Origin: Theileria orientalis strain Shintoku
Taxonomy: Eukaryota; Apicomplexa; Aconoidasida; Piroplasmida; Theileriidae
NCBI RefSeq assembly: GCF_000740895.1
Contig: NC_025261.1
Location: 1,426,001 to 1,490,000, forward strand
Length of the DNA: 64,000 nt
Reading direction: 5' to 3'
Both the position numbers and the translations under genes were made by a program. Positions 1 through 12,000 of the stretch are shown here, one piece after another. A model generated the notes under the pieces. It was given only the letters and a program-made list of their open reading frames with translations. It had not been told where the DNA came from and searched no databases. Position 1 is the stretch's first letter, and each line of letters starts with the position of its first letter.

Positions 1-1
1 G

Positions 2-3000
2 GAGGCGCTGCTGAAGAAGCTCAACGAGGAAAACCAGAGACTGCTCCAGGAAAACGACAAGTACGTGCTCGACGCAATGATGCTGGCAAACTACATGTCG
101 ACAGGAAGAGTAGTGGAGGTGACGAAGGAAACATTGACCGACATGCCGGGCTACTACGTGTACAAGCACCAGGCGTTCAACGGAGTGCCATTCAAACTCG
201 AGAAGTTCACAGTGGGAGGAAAGGACGTGGGCCCCTCGGTGGCCACAGTGGAGGGCGTGGCGTACGCGAAGATGTACCTCTTCCTGAACATGCCGCTGCT
301 GCTGCACGCGCACGTCCCGCCAGCAGCACAAGGCCCGGCAGGAGCAGACACATACTTCTCGTTCAACGCGACCACCACGGAGTGGACGAAGACGGAAGCG
401 GATCTGTCGTCAGCCGCAGCGCTGAAAGAGCACCTGTCGAAACTCAGAGGAACTATGAGCTCAGTGACGCTGAACCTGGGCCACACGGAAGGAGAGTACA
501 AGTCGGGCATGGTGACGGTGCAGGTGGTGGAAGCGACGCCGTACGAAAATGACCCGCCGACGTCGTACACGAAGAGAGTGCACGTCCTCACGCCGGCGTT
601 CCCAGTGGACGTGGTGAAGCACTTCGACTTCAACCTGGTGCTGGCGAAGAAGGAGACGGCGAGCAGCCCCTACGAGACGCCGTCGAAGGACCCGCTGCTG
701 CCGAAGAACTTCGTGGTCTCGAAGGCGGAAGTGTACTACTTCGGAGACGTGCCGCTGTACTTCACAGTGCACGGAACGCACGGGACGCCGCTGCGCTTCT
801 CGAACGTGTTCAGAGGGACGCTGTGGAGAGAGGATGACATGCACACGAGAATGTCGCTCTCAGACATGCTCGTAGCGCTGAGCGCCGAGCTGCGGGCAGC
901 GGCAAGGTTCGACGTCTGCAAGGACGCACCATCCGACACAGTGGTGACGTACAAGCTGAGGCACCTGGGCTCGAAGGAGACCACGAACGTGACGGTGACG
1001 AAGACGGAGGGGGCGGACGGAGTGACGCTGCTGGCGCACAAGATGCCAGAGTCAGTGACGCTTAAGTTCACGACGCTGACGTGCGGAGAGCACGTGCTGA
1101 CGGGCCTGTCGATGGACGACGTGTCGAAGGTGTTCCTGTACAGAAGGTACAAGGCGCCGCTGTTCCTGAAGCTTAACTCGGACCCGAGGTTCTTCGCACT
1201 GAGCGGAGACGGGGGGCTGACGCGGTACGTGCCCCCGGCAGGAGCGACGGACATGACGGAAGAGCAGGTGAAGGCGAAGGTGTCGGAGCTCTCGACGATG
1301 GTGGGAAAGGTCTTCGACCTCGACCTGATGAGCAAGGCGGACTACACGCTCCTCAACTCGCACTTCACAGTGACGGAAACCACAGTGGGAGGCTTCAAGA
1401 GGCGCCTGCACGCGCTGAAGACCGCGGGAAGGACGCCGCTGCCGTTCACACTGAGGTCCCTCGTGCACGGCACCAAGGACGCAGTGATGTACCCGACGGG
1501 TTTGAAGGTGGCCTGGGTCGCAGTGTTTTTCAAGAACGAAGAGCCGTTCTACCTGCAGGTTAAGGAGACCTCACGGCCCGTGGTAACCGAGGCGCCAGCT
1601 TCAACACTACCAGCTGCCTTACCCGCACAAACACAACCAGCATCACAAACACAACCAGCATCACAAACACAACCAGCATCACAAGCACAACCAGCAGTAC
1701 AATCACAAGCAGCAGTACAATCACAAGTACAAGCACCCGCACAACCTGGAGCCAATCCGGCAGCAGCAGGTGTTAATCCAGCAGTGCAGCCACTTGCTCC
1801 AGGAGTTGCAGCTGTACCTGCGCCCGTACCCGGAAGACCAGGATCGACAGTCGTACAGCTACCAGGACCTGCTACTCCTGCCCCAGGAGCTCCAGGAGCA
1901 CCTGCTGGGCCGCCTGCATCTTCAGCAGCTCCCCAAGCGGCGCAGGCTGGACCACCTGCCGCAGCAGCACCCTCATCCGCTCCCGCAGCAGTTCCAGGCC
2001 CAGCTGATACCTTGGTTGTTACAGGTGGTCCCCGCAAGGGCGCTCCGGCTCCCGCTGCCAGAGACGCACTCGACTTCGAAGACAGCTTCGGGGAGACCGT
2101 GGACACAGGCAAGCACCACCACTTCGTAAACGACAGCGGCCTCTGGCTGCCCGACGGAGTGTACGACCACTTCGAGGACGAGGACATGGGAGACAGACTG
2201 GAGGGCCTGAAGGACGGCCTGGGCAACGAGTTCTCACTCGACCTCTCGGAGAAGGTGGACAACCCGCTTTTCGAAGTGGACATGGCGGACTTCGCGCCGG
2301 TGCCAGGCTTCACGAAGCACACGTACAACCCGAAGAAGCTGGAGTACCCGCTGCTGCTGAAGGACCTGAAGGTGGCGGAGACGGAGGTGAACCTGCCCTT
2401 CGCGGACAAGCACCTGAAGCGCTTCTCAGCGTACTCGTTCAGGAAAAACTTCCTCTTCTTCCACTCGGTCTCGCACGACGACAAGGACGAGTTCTTCAAG
2501 ACGAACTTCGCAGGCTCCTTCGAGAAGGTGGAGTTCGATGTGTACAACGAGGGAGTGCTGAAGAAGGAGCTCGAGGGGCTGAAGAAGAGGCTGGGGAACA
2601 TGGTCTCGCTGGACATGGCGAACAAGACGTCCTACGAGTACCACAGCTACCTGGTGAACGTGGTGAAGCAGAGAGAGGACCTGGAGGGCTTCGACAAGTA
2701 CCTGCACGACCTGACGGACAACGGAGTCTCAGTGCCGCTGAAGTTGGTGAGCGTGAGGAACAACGGACACGTCACGAACGTGCCCTCGCTGGAGGACCTG
2801 GTCTACTTCGTGTACGTGTACATGAGCGAAGACGAGCCGCTGCTCCTGGAGCTGCACACGTCTTCGCCGGAGAGGTCGGACTACGACTACTACTACTTCG
2901 GAAACACGCTGGGAAACTGGGAGCTGCTGGAGAACCCGTCGCTGGGACAGCTGGACAAGGCGAAGCTGAAGGAGGCGCTGCTGGCGTACAAGGACAAGAT

Positions 3001-6000
3001 GTCGAAGACGTACAAGGTGGACCTGCTGAGGAAGTTCACCTACAGGCTCACGAACGAAGCGAACGCGAATTACGTGTTGGATGCAGCAGTGGAAGAGGAT
3101 CCGCGTGAGACGGTAGGATTCTCAATGTACAGCCACACTTTCGCACTGAACGCAGTGCCAGGAGCGACGGTATCAGCAACGACTGCGCCAACAGCATCAG
3201 TGCTGGGAGGAGCAACTGCGACGGCAGCAGAAGCCCCTGCACCTGCTGAGGGACCTGCGGCTCCAGCCTCAGCCTCCGCCGCCGCAGCTCCCTCAGCAGC
3301 AGCCGGGGCAGGAGCTTCGACAGTGCCCGCGTCAGTGGTGCCCACAACAGCGGAGAACGCAAGTGACGCCGCAGCCGACTCGACGGCCACAGGAGGGCAG
3401 CCGAGGACAGCAAGGCTGACGACCTACCAGACGCTGAAGGCGAACGCCTTGAGAGCAGTGAACACGATGGCTGCGAACCTGCCAGTAGCAGGCAAGTTCG
3501 TGCTCGGCGAAGCGGTGCTGAGAGGACTGGCAGTGGACACGCTGCTGAAGGCGAACGTGTACTGGTACCACGACAAGTCGCCTGCGCTGGTGCACGTGAA
3601 CAACGGAGTGGACAACAAGTACTACGTGAAAAAGGGAAAAACGTTCGTGCTCTCGAGGAAGGGCGCACTGCCGCTCGCGAGGTCGGAGCTGGTCTCGCTG
3701 CTGAACGAGGCGAGAGAGAATCTGGCAGAGCCAGTGGACCTGGACCTGGACAAGAGCAGCGACTTTGACACGCACGTGAAGTACGTGTCGAACGGGCTGA
3801 CGCTGAAGGTAGTGCCGACGTACTCGCTGGGAGAAGGATTCAAGGGCTTCAAGCACTTCTCAGCAACACACTACGAAAGAGCGTTCAAAGTGGCAACGAT
3901 GAGTCTCTGGGGAGACGTGGTGCTAAACAAACTGCCGAAGGGACACGTTAAGTCAGCAACAGTGTTCACGGACGGAGATCTGCTGCCGCTGGCAGTGGAG
4001 CTCGAGTGGACGGTGGTGAACAACATGAGCTTCGTTAAAAAGTACAACTACTGGAAGAACACGGGAGGAGCGACCTGGGTGGCACACGCAACAGCGAACG
4101 CATCAGAGAGAATGGTGGACGACGACCTGCTGACGATGCTGAAGGCAGCGAAGACTGAATTGGGAGCGCGAGTAGTACTGTCACTAGATAAGAGGGCTAA
4201 CTACGGGACGGCGCCACTGGTAACAGTGGCAGTAGAGCCGACCTCGAGGCCGGAAAACTGGAACGGATTCCACAGAGTGACGCACTCGTACACGAACGCA
4301 GCAGCGAGAGTGGTGATGCTGAAGCTGGGAGACAGAGTGCTGAGGACGCTGCACGTGGCGACCTACGTCAAGGCAGTGGACACGTACTGGTTCAAGAACG
4401 CGCTGCTGCTGGTGAGAGCAACAGTGGCAGGAAACACAGCAGCAGGAACAGCAGGCACGGCGGCGTCGCCAGACACATACATGTACTTCAAGAACGACCA
4501 CAAGGATGACCTGATGGCAGTAGATGCACCAGCAGACGCAACCGCCGCAACGTTGAGCGTGACGACGCCACACGCGCTGCTGGCGCAGCTGGCGGTGCCC
4601 TTCAGAGACCACTACCACCTAGATGTGGCCGAGAAGACGCTGAAAAACGCAGTGGGATTCGTGAAGCTGCTGCCAGCACTGCACGTGGTGGATACGTCGG
4701 TGCCGCCTGGCTACGCAAGGTACAACCTGTACGTGCTGGACCACGTGCAGGGGCTGGAACTGGGGAAAATGCTCTACCACGGAAAGGACTTCTCGACGGG
4801 CAACTTCAGCATGCCGACGGGAAGAGTGCACAGCGTGTACGCCTTTAGCCCGGTGGGCCACTTCTCGCCGCTCTTCCTGGAGCTGCACGTGAGGGGGCGC
4901 GAGGGGCTGGTGCTGCACTACTACCACCTGAACCAGCACGGAGACTGGATGAAGCTGGAGACGGGAGGACGGAGGCTGACGCACGCAGAGCTCTACGGAA
5001 AACTCTCGCTGCTGAGCACGAAGTTCGGAAACGTGACGGTGGTGGACCTGGCGAAGACGGAGGGAAGCTACTACGGCCTTAACAAAATGGACGTGACGAA
5101 GTACGAGTTCCCAGGAGCGCAGGGCTTCAACAAGTACCTGCACAGAGCGCACGACGCGGCGGCCTTCACAGTCTCCAAGTTCGTGAACAAGGGAGTGGTG
5201 CTGGCAAACCTGCCGGTGCTCAAGGTGCTGCACGTGGCAGTCTACACGACGCGCGACAACAGGCCGATGCTGCTGGAACTAAAGGTGGGAGGACGCTACA
5301 GGTTCTTCGCCTCGAACGCGAACGGAGAGTGGTTCGAGGAGAGGCTGCCGTCAGGAGACCTGCGCGCAGCACTGGACGCAGTCTACGACGAACACAACGA
5401 AGTGGCGAGGCTGACAGGTGACCTGGTGACGCTGCACCTGCACACAGGCTTCGTGCGCGAGTACGTGCTCACGGAGGGCACAGTGGCTGACTACGAAGGA
5501 GCAGTGGCAGTGGTGGAAGATGAGCCGGAGCCAGAGCCTGCGCCGCCAGCAGAGAGGCTGCTGCCAGAGGACCCGGAATCAGCGGAGCCGACAGTGCAGG
5601 CGCCAGCAGGAGCAGCAGTGGTGAAGACGGTGCTGGCGCCGCTGCCGCCTGTGAAGAGGTCGCACGTGCTCAACCCTGAGACGTTCGTGGAGTCGGACAG
5701 GCTGGCCTACAGCTACGCCTCGCACGGAAAGTCGGTCTACGTGGCGAGGAGAGACGAGGTGTTCAGAGGCCTCAACGTGACGGTGCACAGGCTGGCAAAC
5801 TCGGAGCCGTTCACGCTGAGGAGGCTGGTCTTCCTGGGAAGGCAGTTTGACCTGGGCCTGGGCGCGGAGAAGTTCCTGTCGTCGACGCTCTTCGCGTACA
5901 TGAACAAGCCGCTGGTGCTTAAGCTGGTGGCGCTGGCGGGCGGCGAGAAGTACTACGCGTTCGACTTCGGCACGCAGGACTGGACGCCCTTCGAGGCGGC

Positions 6001-9000
6001 GGACCTGGAGGCGAAGCTCGACGAGCTCAACTACAAGGAGAACAAGACGCTGGTGCTCGACCTGGCGAAGGAGGAAGGCTACACGGTGAACACGCACGAG
6101 CTGGTGGTGTCGAAGGCGACGTTCGCGACTGCATTCACGAAGGTGACGACGAAGCTCAAGACGGCGGTTCAGGAGGCGGAGGTGCGCAAGGCGAAGAGGA
6201 AGAAGGTGCGGGCGAAGCGCGAGGTCTACAAGCGCGAGCTGCACGCGGAGATGGAGAAGAAGAAGGCGGCGCTCGACAAGATGGCCGCTGAGGCGGAGCG
6301 CCGGAAGGCGACGCTGCAGACCTTCAGGACGACCTGGAAGACGCTGAAGCCGGCGGAGCTGGAGCAGTTCGTGCAGCTCGAGGCGAAGGTGAAGGCGCTC
6401 GAGGACCTGAGGGCCGAGGTGGCGGCGCTGGAGCCGAAGGTGGAGAACGCGCGCGGCACCGAGGCCTTCGCCGACCTCTCCAAGGCGCTCGAGGCTAAGA
6501 AGAAGGAGCTGGCGGCGCTGCAGCCCGCGGTCGACGCGGCGCTTAGAGCGGCCGAGTACATGACGGACGCGCAGGTCGACGAGCTCGATGTCCCGAACGC
6601 AGCGGAGCTGAAGACGGCGCTTGAGGGCGCGGACGCGGCGGTGAAGGCGTTCAGAAATCGTCTGGACGTCAAGGCGAAGGTGGGCACGGCAGTCGAGAAG
6701 GTTAAGGAGTTTAAGGATGCTCTTGGCGACGTTTCTACTTTATCCGACCTTAAGTCCAAGCTTGATCCTGCTGCAACTAAGCTCGAGGGTCTGAAGGAAC
6801 CCGGAGATAATAAAACATTGGACCTGGCCGCCGTGCTCGTGGTTGTCAACGAGCTCAAACCCCTACTTGTTTTGGACAAGAATGCTTTGGGCACTCCTGC
6901 CGATCAAGACAAAAAAACTAAGTTTGAAGCAGCTGTCACCGCCGTCGACGACCTCAAATCGCATGCCGAACTTGCCAAGAAGCTAGAAGAGGCACAAGCA
7001 CCCGCAGTAACTGATTTCACAGAACTGTCCAAGAAGCCAGACGAAGCAGCCTTGCTATTGGAGAAGGTCAACGCAGCACTGCAACTGGCCAATACATTTG
7101 ATAAGAACCTCAGATTTGGAGATAAACTTAAGGATGCTGATGCCAAGTTGAAGACCGTTGAGGAGATGGTTCCACTCGTGGAAGTTTTGAAGACCACTTT
7201 GGATGGTTTGGGTACTTTGTCCGAACCTGATGCTACAAAGGTTAAAGCTCTGAAGGATGCTCTTCCGACGTTTGCCAAGTTTGGTCAAGCACACGTATTG
7301 GCAAAGAAATACAAGGACGCGTTCGTCGCAGGAGCCGATCTTAACGCTGAACTGACAATGGCAGCATTGGACACCGGTAAATCACTTTTCGAAAAGGCTG
7401 TGGGACTCCTCGGTGAGCTTAAAACACTACCCGATTCCACAGAGACTTCGCAACTAAAGGAAGCTGTCAAGTACGTAACTGAACCCAAGGCTCCAAATCA
7501 GAAGGTAACCAATCCATTTGAGGAACTGAAAGAAACACTTCTGGCTCTGAAAGTGGAACTTCCAGAACTTGACCAAGATGTTAAGACTAAACTTGGAGAA
7601 GTAGAAACAGAATTTGATAAGGTAAAGGCACTGCCGACACTTGCAGCTGGCCTAAAGAGAGATCTGGATGCAGTGTCATTGGCAGGCGTGACAGAACCAA
7701 ACGGGTTAGTGGATAAGGTTAATGAACTGAAGGCGAAACTTACAGAAGAAAATTTGACTAAGTTGAAGACTGCATTCCATTCTTCACTGAAGCTCAAGAA
7801 CGAACTCAAGGACGCGTTCGATTTGGAAACAGCTACTGTCACAGATGTAAAGAACAACCTCGAAGCTGCAAACACAGTAGCCACCGAACTTAAGAATGCC
7901 CTCACAGCTGTCCCAGAAGTTACAGAAGAAGGAGCATCTGAGCCTCTTAAGAAGCTGAAGGCAGCTTTAGATAAGGCAGCAAAGCTGAAGGAAGCCGACA
8001 GTCCATTTGCAACACTTAAGACCAAGGTCGAGGCGTTCTCAGCTCCAGTGAGGCATGATTCCACTAAGGCAGTTGCCTATAGACTTAAGCAATTGGCAGA
8101 TGCATCAGCAAAACTGACCAAAGAATTGAAATCGGAAGCGACAGTGACACTTGAGATGGCAGAAGATGTAGTGAAGAAAATGGCAAACGGACACGCGGCC
8201 TTGGTTAAGCTTGATGAAGCATACGTGTATGCAGCTAAATTTAAACCAGTTTACGAAACACTTAGCACCTTCAGTGGAGAAAATATGGATGCAGCAAAGT
8301 ATAAGAGTTTACAAGAACTAGTAGCAAAGCTGAAAGAAGCACTCGTCAACGTGGTTAAGTTGAAGGAAGGTTACGTGGCACTAAAGCTCTTTAAAGCACA
8401 GTTGGTGACAGAGAACAAGTTGGACGAGGCAGTCACCGCGGCCGAGGCATTCAATGAGCTATTCAATGTATCAACTGAACTCAGTACACAAGTAACGACG
8501 TTGGAGGGCTTCAATCCTTTGGCGACTGATCCAGATTATACTAAAGCCAAAGATGTCGTAACAGAACTCAAGAAGCACGTTGAGAAGATGAATTTGGATT
8601 CGAAAGTAACTACCGTTAAAACGATAGTAACAGAGACACAGAAGGCACTGAGTGAGGTGGCATCAACGCTTCTGAAGTTGGGTCTGATGGTGGGAAAGCG
8701 TAAGTATAAGAAGTACCTGGTGGATTTGGGCAAGGCGCAGAACAGTTACGACCTGGCGAAGATGAGGCACGACAGGTACGACGTGGACCCGGAGACGCTG
8801 GATTCAGACGAAGATGCGTCGACGCTGACGAAGCTGATGTTCGTTTTGGGAGGATTGAGGCACGGAGGAAAGAACCTGAGTCACGCAGGGTTGCCGCTGG
8901 GAACACACGTGCACACAGTTAACGCGTTCTACGCACCGAACCTGGAAAAGCCGCTGATGCTGCAGTTTAAGTACAGAGAAAGCGAAGACGAAGATGAGCC

Positions 9001-12000
9001 TGTGCCACAAGTACTACTGGTGCCACCGACGGCAGATTCACTGACGGATTCGCAAGCAGTGGCATCGACAGCGAGACCAGGAGCAACAGCGACGGCAGAG
9101 TCAGGAACAGTGCGGCAAGTGGAGAATTTACTGGCACATGCGGTGAGTCACACGCCAGACAGAGTGGCGACGGAGAAGGCAGGAGTGCTGCCACCAGTTG
9201 AAGCGCCAGTGGTGGCAGGAGTGGCGTCAACAGTCGCCGGAGCAGCTGGGGCACCTGGAGTAGCTGGATCTGTTGGAGCACAGGCAACTGGAGTAACTGG
9301 ATCTACAGGAGCTGTACAACCAGCTCAAGGAGCACAAGCAACCGCATCAACTGGAGCTGTAGTACCAGGTGCGGCAGGAGCAGGACAACCACAAGGAGCT
9401 GCATCAGCTGGAGCAGTACAAGCAGGACAACAGGCACAACAACAAGCAGCACAAGGACCCGCAACAGCGTTAGTCTCAGCACCACTAACAACAGAGGCAG
9501 CATTGGCACCGCCACTGCCAGTAAGCGAAGGACCAAGTCCGCCTGAAAAGGAAGCAGAAATGAAGAAGTTTAGCTACCCAGGAAGATTCTTTGTCTATGA
9601 TGTGGATGGAACGTGGAAACCGTTCGTGCCGGAGAAGAGAGGAGCACTCAGAGAAAAATTGGAAGAACTGAAAGTTAAGCACGCACTGGGAGTCAACTTG
9701 GACGTGGGAGTGGTGCCAGGAGCAAGAAGAGAGCTGGTGCACGCAGTTAACGGAGAGAACATGAAGGTGAGAAGAGTGCTCTACAACAGCGGCTACAACA
9801 TGAACAGAGAAGCAGGACAGCTGCAAGGAACGGCAGCGAAGGCGCACGTGGTTAACCTGAGCGACTACGACAGGAGCGTGGCCTTCTTCCCGCCGCTCAA
9901 GTACGAGTGGTTCGTGCACCAGAGGCAGCCGAAGACGCTGGTGGACAACAGCTTGGAACAGCTGCCGGAGTTCAAACTGGAGAGACTGAGTCTGAACGGA
10001 GTGACACTGCCGCTGACGGAGGAGGCGTCAGACGTGCTGACGAGTCTGAATTCGCTGTCGGTGGTGGTGAACGAGCTGGGGACGCCGCTGCTGCTGTTCG
10101 CATACAAGACGACGAGGCACGAGGCAGTGCTGCAGCACACGTACAAGGCGCTGGCACTGAAGGGAGAGGTGTACGACGTGGATGACACGTTCGGCAACTA
10201 CCACAACCTGCTGTACAAAGTGGAGCACACAGATTACTCGTGGAACTCGGATCAGGCGTTTGACTCGTTCAACACCGCAGTGAACGCGAGGCTGGCGGAG
10301 CTTAACGCAAGGCTCGAGCCGTACTACGTGGTGGACCTGGGCGCGGCGGCGCACTACATGAGAGGCCAGGTGGTGGTCAACGTGGAGGTGGCGGAAGCAT
10401 TCGGAGTGAGGCACGTGTCCTACACGCCGGGACTGATGCCGCTGCAGGGCGAGGAGCTGCAGACGGCAGTGCCGCCGTTCGTGGTGCAGAAGGTTTTCCT
10501 GGGCGAGACGGCGTTCAAGGGCTTCAACCTGCCCTTCAGAGACGCGCTGCACGTCTCAGCCTTCTTCGCGCCGCTGCACTACCCGCTGGCCGACGAGGCC
10601 AAGGCGACCTCGGCCACCAAGTTCCCGCTGCTGGTCGAGTTCTCATACAGGAACAGGTTCAACAGGCTCGAGCACTTCTACTACCACTACGTGGGCGGCG
10701 ACGCCTTTGAGCTGCTGACGAGGACGAAGCTGAGGCTGACGGCCTCGGAGGTGGCGGACGTGGTGAGGCTGGTGGCGTACCGCAACCTGAGGGCCGGAAG
10801 GTTCAGCTTGTCGAGGCTTAACCTGGACCTGGCGGTGAAGAGCGCGCACGTCACGCCCGGCCACCAGGTGGCGGTCGAGAAGCTGGTGAAGGGCGCGCCG
10901 GGCCCAGGTCAGGACGTGCTGAACGCGACCGTCCCCGACGGGTACGTGGTCTACAAGTACTCGGTGGCAGCTAACGACCCTGGCTTCACGGTGCTCTCGC
11001 TGAGCTTCGCGAACGTGTGGAGGTTCGCGCCGGCGCTCCACAGCTACAAGGTTTTCTACGCGTACGTGCGGGAGACCGACGCAGTGCCGGTGCTCGTGGC
11101 TGCGTCCTACACCGAGGCGGCCTCGGCTGAGAAGAAGTACGTCTGGGTGGGCTACGACGGCGCTGCGGCGGCCGCGGTGCTGACGACAGCGCCCCCGGAT
11201 CCGACGTCGGTCACGTTCGTGCCCAAGGTCCAGGAGGAGCTGGGAAGGCTGACGGCCCAGGTTGACTTTTTGCTGCAGCCGCGGGCCTTCCCGCTGTCGC
11301 GAGTCGACGCGGGCGCGACGGTGAAGCTTTCGCCGGTGGGCGGCGTGCGCGGGTTCCCCGAGGTGCCCCCATCGGCGGCAGCAGCCGCAGCAGCGGGCGT
11401 TAAGCCTGGGGCTACTGTGACTCCAGGCGTGAAGACACCGGGAGCGGCAACACCGGCAACAACTAAGGCGCCAGCGACCACAACAGTTGTGACTACACCT
11501 AAAGTAACAGTACCTGGTCCACAGGTGCCTGCTGGTCCAACTACACCGACTCCACCTCAAACATCCACAACTGTTGTAACTCAAGCTCCAACACAGGCAC
11601 CTACTAGTTCACCCACTACACCGGTATTACCCGCGTCTGGTTCACCATCCCCTGGTGTTGGAGGCGCTGGAGTTGGAGCAGACGGAACTGTTAGGACCTG
11701 CACAACAGTTGAAAATCCATCTGAATCAGCTGCTAGGACTGATGGAGCATCCGGGGCAGGCGCTGGAGGTCCTACAGACTCAGCAGGTGGTGGAGTACAA
11801 ACTGACAGGACACAACAGACACAACAAGAAGTCCCTGGACAACCTTCATCCCCAGGTAGTGGAACACAAGTTGCGAACGCAGAACAACAACAGCAGCAAC
11901 AACAACAACAACAGGTTAGTTCCGGACAAACTACTCTTAATCCAGAACAACCAGCAGGAGGCGGCTTAGGCAGTGGAGGACAAACAGATAATTCAGTATC

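Noticed and set aside
1549..2625. Long minus-strand open frame of 358 residues inside the giant gene
   Set aside because: It is the antisense shadow of a C/G-ending-codon gene; such frames also appear opposite SEC23, UBA1 and the kinesin gene. Low-complexity Ala/Gly/Thr content mirrors the sense linker.
10643..11584. Minus-strand frame of 313 residues opposite the giant gene
   Set aside because: Arg/His/Val-rich shadow caused by biased codons; no domain, and the sense frame is continuous.
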